From NCBI GenBank assembly GCA_003427395.1, contig BFEA01000034.1, forward strand, positions 765,669 through 829,668: a stretch of 64,000 nt of DNA, read 5' to 3'. Positions 59,100 to 64,000 of this stretch are shown here, in pieces. A program made the position numbers and the translations under genes. Numbering within the stretch: position 1 is the first letter of the stretch; every line of letters begins with the position of its first letter. The notes beneath the pieces were generated by a model that had not been told where the DNA came from, did no database searches, and saw only the letters and a program-made list of their open reading frames with translations. This DNA comes from Chara braunii (Eukaryota > Streptophyta > Charophyceae > Charales > Characeae).

Positions 59100-60800
59100 T
59101 CCCTATTTTCCCAACGTTGGTTGAGGTACTAGTGGTTTAAGTCCCTCCAAAGAAAGCCAATTATCACTATCGTTGTCCCAAATGTCGTTAAGTTGGATGA
59201 CCCCCTTTTCTACCCATGCTTTACCAAAGGGGCCCAAACTCCCATCTGCAAGGAGGGCATTCCCGCCCGCCAAGGCTATAAACTTATTTCCAAAAGGGAT
59301 CTGATTAAAAATGTCAATTTTAGTCACTGGTTCTCTTAGGATCTCGAGTTTAACTTTATTCCAAGCTATGAGAATATTTTTCCACAGCCTGGAGTTTGGT
59401 TTCCTCTGGCAGTAGGAGTCAATGAGGAAGCACAACCAAACATGAGCCCTATCTTGGAGGTTTCATTCTTTCTGCAAAAATATATTCAGCCAACATTATC
59501 CACAACTTATCTATCAGACGAAACGTAACTTAGATTGACCATTTTGCTAAAAATGCTATGTTCTATTGTGGGGTGTCCAAAATACCCAGCCCCCCCTGGT
59601 CTTCGGGACAGACAATTGTCCCCCAAGAACCTTCACAATGTAGCCTTGTTCCTCGTTGGCGAGTGACTTCCCTACATACGTTCCCACCTTTTGTATTTCC
59701 TTATACGGTTTGTCACTCAATAAGTGAATTGTAATGGGGAACCACAAGACAGAGAAGGTGGTTGTTAAGTGTATTAATGCCCTCCCAAATAATGACAAAC
59801 GGAAGCTCCTGGGCCACCCCATTGTTCTTGTCGTGACATTATCTTTTAGGAGGGTTTCTTGTGCACTCGAACAGTCCGACAGAGAGGCTTGGACCCCTAG
59901 ACAGCGGCCCGACGAACTAGCCAAAAGCGGTCGAAGGCCCCAATCCATACATAACAAGTAGATGTGGGGCAAAACATATTAGATGTTTCCCAATTGATTG
60001 AGGCCTCAGGGAGAGTGCAATAGTCCTCCAATACCCTTAGTTCCATGAAGAAGGTTAGTTCGTTCGTACAGAGAATAGTGAGATCATATGCAATTGTTCC
60101 CCCTTTCCACTGAATATTGAGGGGGAGCTAGAGGCCCGCTATGCGTCCATTGCACCTAATGTTCAACAACAAAACTTCCAATTGTAATACAAAGAGCAGG
60201 GGTGCCAGAGGACAATCTTTTCTTAAGGACCTTGACAGAGGGAAAGAGTCGAAGAGGCGCGCATTTACCAACACTTTCGAAGATGCTTCTACCACCATTA
60301 CTTTTACCCACCTACAAAATCCTTGTTCAATCCCCATTTTCGAAAGGGTGGTAAGAACAAAGGCTCATCCAACTTTATTATAGGTCTGTTCCATAACTAG
60401 CAATCAATTGCAACGTTCCTTTTTCCCCGCCCTAACACACAAGGGCTTACATGGTAGGCAAAATATTATCGAAGATCGATCTCACTGTCACAAAGATTTC
60501 CTGCTCCCAATCAATTAACTCTGGTAAAAAACTAGACAATCTAATTGCTAGAGCCTTAGCTAAATTCTTACAGCCTACATTCAATATCGAAATAGGTCTA
60601 TAGTTTTTTACTTTCCTTTTGTCCCCCTTCTTGTATAACAATGAGATCACGCCTACTAACTAATTTTGTGGGAAGTGACCCCTTACCAAGACATTATTAA
60701 ATACTTGGCAGAAAAAAGGGCCGACGTAGTCCCATACACTTACTGGATGTTCATCCAGCCCAGGGCACTTCCCTTTGGCCATCTGCTTGGCCGCGTGGTA
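59100..60800 (-). pseudogene. LINE reverse transcriptase relic
   Basis: Minus-strand pieces, in order: KGKCPGLDEHPVSVWDYVGP (about 60790-60700), ISLLYKKGDKRKVKNYRPIS (60650-60590), GFCRWVKVMVVEASSKVLVN then PLSRSLRKDCPLAPLLFVLQ (60325-60175), an expected YADD site reading AYDL (about 60080), and C-terminal segments with GGQLSVPKTRGGWVFW (59640-59580) and AKAWVEKGVIQLNDIWD (about 59230-59180). These match the order of fingers, palm and C-terminal regions of plant L1-type RT. Stops and frame shifts separate the pieces. Confidence 0.8.
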
Positions 60801-61960
60801 GAATTACTGAAAAGAAAAGAGAAAAAATCTACGACAATTTTGTCCGATGAGGGTATCTTGATCCTTAGGTTGTCCCAGAAAATGAAAGATAACAACAAAT
60901 TTCCCTCACAAGTGTCATTTGGTATTCTCGTCGAAACTATATCCTTATAATTACTTTGAGCATAGATACACATTACTTTACTTTTGCTAGCAACAGACAT
61001 TGGTAGGTCAAAGGGGTGCCTTAGTTCCATAATAACTGGTTTTGTCTCACTAAGTATGAGAGATTTGAATGTTAACTTCATCATTTTGTCATTCCCAATC
61101 AGGCATTTCATCTTTAGCCAGTTCAACCAGCTTTCTTACGTTTCAAGCTTCATTTCGTCAAACAGGTCAGGTTGGTTGGTCCTCCTCTATTGTGACCAGT
61201 AATAATCAGAGAATGGGTCCGTTCAGTTGGGTCATTCCTTGTTCGAGTCGAGCAACAAACTTGTTTATAGCGGTCAGTTCCTGGTTAGTATGCAACAAGG
61301 CCTTGACCATATGAACACGGTCGTGCTTCCATTTCCCCTCACGGCCTTTATGTTCCTTCTACTGTCTTTGAATCTCTACCCCTTCATCTTCCAATCTCCT
61401 TTTCTCATCCAGCTCCGCCCTTTTCTTTAGCAGGAGCCGTTATGTTCTCTTTTTTGCATCAACAGTTCCCCCTCCACATTGTCCTCTGCCGCCTCCAAGT
61501 TTGCTATAAGCTCAGCCCTCTCGGCCTTTGACTCCTCTGCCCACTCATCCTTTCTGGACCCGAACTTCTTCATCCTCGTCTGGGTGTCCAGTGGGTAGAA
61601 TTGCAGTTGACTAGACTCTCCCTTTTTAGTCCGCACACCTCCTTCAACCCTATGTCTAAGGTCGTCCAGCCTCACCTCCTCTTCTTCTTTTACTTCTACT
61701 TCGTCTTCTTCTTCTACCATTTCAGCTTGTTGTTTCTGTTTTCCCAATGTTTTTGGCTTCTTTTCCAAATCCCTTCTCGCAGTTCCAATCTCTCTTTCTC
61801 CTCCTCTTTCTTCTTCCTCTTTTCTTCCTTTTTCTCCTCCTCCTTCTCTGCCATCCTCCTCACAATTTTTGTTTGTTGTTCACCAAAGTACGGATGTCTG
61901 GACGATCCGGACCGACTCACAACATGCATGCCAAAGGTCTGAGCGAATCCCAACAAAAAG
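60800..61960 (-). pseudogene. Probable 5' part of the LINE relic, coiled-coil region
   Basis: Several short minus-strand frames. 61956-61714 is Glu/Lys-rich (MAEKEEEKKEEKRKKKEEEK). 61768-61427 is acidic (MVEEEDEVEVKEEEE, then AERAELIANLEAAEDNVEGE). The 61440-61210 region reads KKRAELDEKRRLEDEG then HTNQELTAINKFVARLEQ in a broken frame. The heptad-like charged composition suggests a coiled coil, as in LINE ORF1 proteins. Lying upstream of the RT relic on the same strand supports this, but it could be a separate gag-like gene. Confidence 0.4.
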
Positions 61961-61999
61961 AGGAAAAGGAGAGAGACTCATTTAGCGGACAGGGCGAAT

Positions 62000-63420
62000 A
62001 AGCGAAACATCGGGTAGTCATCCATGGTGAGGGTAAGCACAAGTAGCTTGACTCTGCCTCATCACCACTTAGTGCTTTGTTCCATACCACTAAAGTTTAA
62101 GAGCGAAGCAAAAAATCGTCATCCTCCCGCCCCCCTTACAACGATCCGCTTTGTTTTCATTTTTTCGTGTCCGAAGGGTGCCTCCTTGAAACTCAAGGGC
62201 AACACAGGCAAAATCGCACTTGAACTCAAGTCACCTCCCCGAGGTACCTTGAGTTCAAGTGCCAGCGGGTACCACCACTCCAGGTGGGGGTTCTTTTTCT
62301 TTTTTCTTTTTTGGTCAAGCCGTGGAGTTCGGTTTGAAGTGCAATATGTTCAAGGTTTTCCTCAAGTGTACATGGAAACATAAATAGAGTAAGTGTAAAT
62401 TGATCACAACTTCTCGTTTAGTGTGCACTTGAAAATCAAGTATTTTCAAGTGGTCTGTAACAAGGCTCTTAGGCCTACACCTCAACACTTGAACAGTCCT
62501 CAACACTTATACTAATCTTAACCAAAATCAGGGTCTGACAAACTAATTCCCTTCCCACTTCCGTCACTGTAGTTCCCCTAACATCTGGTGGGCAACCGGC
62601 AGTTTAAAATCATCCAGCACAGATCTCATGAATTATTTAACGACTCAAACAGGACGTTGTGCCCACCGATAAACTGGTTCCTCGCTGATTGCAGTGGTTT
62701 TCGGGTATAACTACCACCAACGACTAGCCAGCCTACCGGTCCTTGGGAGATCTCCCTGGCGTCCTAAACTGATGGACCTTACGTCTCACTCCTACTCTGT
62801 CTCTGCATTGTACAAGTGGCTAACCCTACTACCCTCTATAACCCCTCACTGCATCCCATAAAGTCTTTGATCGCACGCCAGTCAGTACTGGTCACTAAGC
62901 ATAGGCGGGTTGTTTTACGAGCGCCCGCCGCTCATTGCGGATGATCCCTATTAGGTCCGGGGGCACAACCAACTGCCAAGTTGCTACCCTAGTCCGACCT
63001 ACATCACACACGAAGCTTTCACTCTCACAAGATTAGGGTCCCATTGGGTACCTACGCCTCCAAGTAGGCCGACAACCCTAACTACTTCCCCCACAAGGGG
63101 GAGGAGTGTTTCCTCCAAGAGAGATCGGTCTCTGACTCACCAAGCAACAGGCAAACCAAGTGCAACTGATGCCTTGAGTGACAAGATGACATCAACAGAA
63201 ATAGAATTGCAGCAGAGGTCACCAGAGAAAAACGTGGGAAGGTACCATTCACAACAAAATTCAATTTGCATAAACGACAGGGCTAGGGCAAAAAACACTT
63301 CAATCCTTCAACATTCCCACGATCACTGTGTATCACCCGCAGCCACGGCTGCAGGCGGCCACGTTTATATCCGCGGCTGTGGATGATGACCTCGCATTCG
63401 TGGCCGCAATTTTTACAGAT
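62000..63420. other. Unrecognised stretch; no gene seen
   Basis: It contains a strong inverted repeat at 62216-62262, but otherwise no open frame with recognisable motifs and no RNA landmark. It is not obviously a copy of families A or B. Confidence 0.5.
62216..62262. repeat. Perfect 15-bp inverted repeat
   Basis: GCACTTGAACTCAAG (62216-62230) and CTTGAGTTCAAGTGC (62248-62262) flank a 17-nt loop that itself contains ACCT/AGGT. Related half-sites occur nearby (62195 AAACTCAAGG; 62425 CACTTGAAAATCAAG). Confidence 0.85.
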
Positions 63421-63785
63421 TTCCCCCCAGCAAAATAAAACATAAAAGAGAAAAAAAAATAGGTCTTAAACTAGTACAAATAAAAAATTGCAAAAAAAAA
63501 AATATATATATATTTTTCTTGGTTGTTTGTGTGCGTATGTGTGTTTGGCGGTGCGCAAGAGTGTGTTGTCATATCCGCTATACACTCGGAAAAAGCAAGA
63601 CTGTACCTGACTGTTTCGTCGGACTTTCACCGACTCATCAGGAGGTTGAACCCCAACAGTCTGCCCATGATGCATTTGACTGATGGATAACTGCAGCGGG
63701 CCTTCATCTGCCCTGGCCTACAGCCAGGGCCTATTTGGCTATTTGCCAGTTCGGCCTGAGGGACCAGGCCGTGGCCTGACCCCAC

Positions 63786-63880
63786 AGGCCGTATATTGTT
63801 TCAGTCCAGTCCAGTCCCGCCNGGTACCACGGTCGGTACCAGGCCAGTCCAGTCCAGTCCAGTCAGTCCGCTGGGGGTAT
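63786..63880. repeat. CCAGT pentanucleotide repeat with one N
   Basis: Two runs of CAGTC/CCAGT (63800-63816 and about 63845-63872) around GGTACCACGGTCGGTACC. One unresolved base is at 63822. Confidence 0.85.
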
Positions 63881-64000
63881 ACCCCAGCTGCAGTCTGTTT
63901 TTCGGCATTTCTTCACTTTCGCAGATCTTGGAGTACTTGCGTGTGGAGTCTGCGTCGGAGCTGCGCTGTCCCCTCCAGCTCCATCTCTACCTCCTCCTTC

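Overview
The window looks like repeat-dense nuclear DNA of a plant-lineage (streptophyte) organism, and I find no intact host gene in it. A block of mitochondrial DNA inside one transposon carries pieces of nad5, ccmB, cox1, both rRNAs and a group II intron. That combination, with a mitochondrial ccmB, points to a charophyte alga or bryophyte. A Characeae-type genome is my best guess, but that is inference. Runs of N, single Ns and a Nextera junction show that this is a draft short-read, mate-pair scaffold.

Almost everything is long-LTR retrotransposon sequence with little or no coding capacity (LARD-like), inserted in nested layers. Layer 1 (1-16034) is a tandem array of minus-oriented family A: LTR (part), internal, LTR 6063-8546, internal 8547-13132, LTR from 13133. 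The third LTR is interrupted by a non-autonomous DNA transposon (14003-15742) with an 8-bp target duplication, and then cut at 16034. Layer 2 (16036-about 59000) is minus-oriented family B arranged LTR-internal-LTR-internal-LTR-partial internal, with LTRs of about 4.8 kb. Its internal regions carry a decayed gag with a CCHC zinc knuckle and no pol. Layer 3 consists of insertions into family B: a plus-oriented element (20558-31483) in the first LTR, a composite mitochondrial insertion (32174 to about 34286) in the first internal region, and a 6.0-kb TG...CA segment (46463-52459), possibly a solo LTR, in the third LTR. All assignable PBSs match the 3' end of tRNA-Asp.

From about 59000 the family B internal region gives way to a minus-strand LINE relic with a broken reverse transcriptase and a coiled-coil first ORF (to about 62000). 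The last 2 kb holds no recognisable gene, only a hairpin, simple repeats and CCAGT repeats.

The most unusual structure is in the LTRs. Family B LTRs and the 3' LTR of the plus-oriented element contain 1-1.5 kb stretches made of many consecutive short perfect inverted repeats. The hairpin sequences differ between LTR subfamilies, but the architecture is kept. A 54-bp GC-rich minisatellite lies on the far side of a conserved TATAAAA box.
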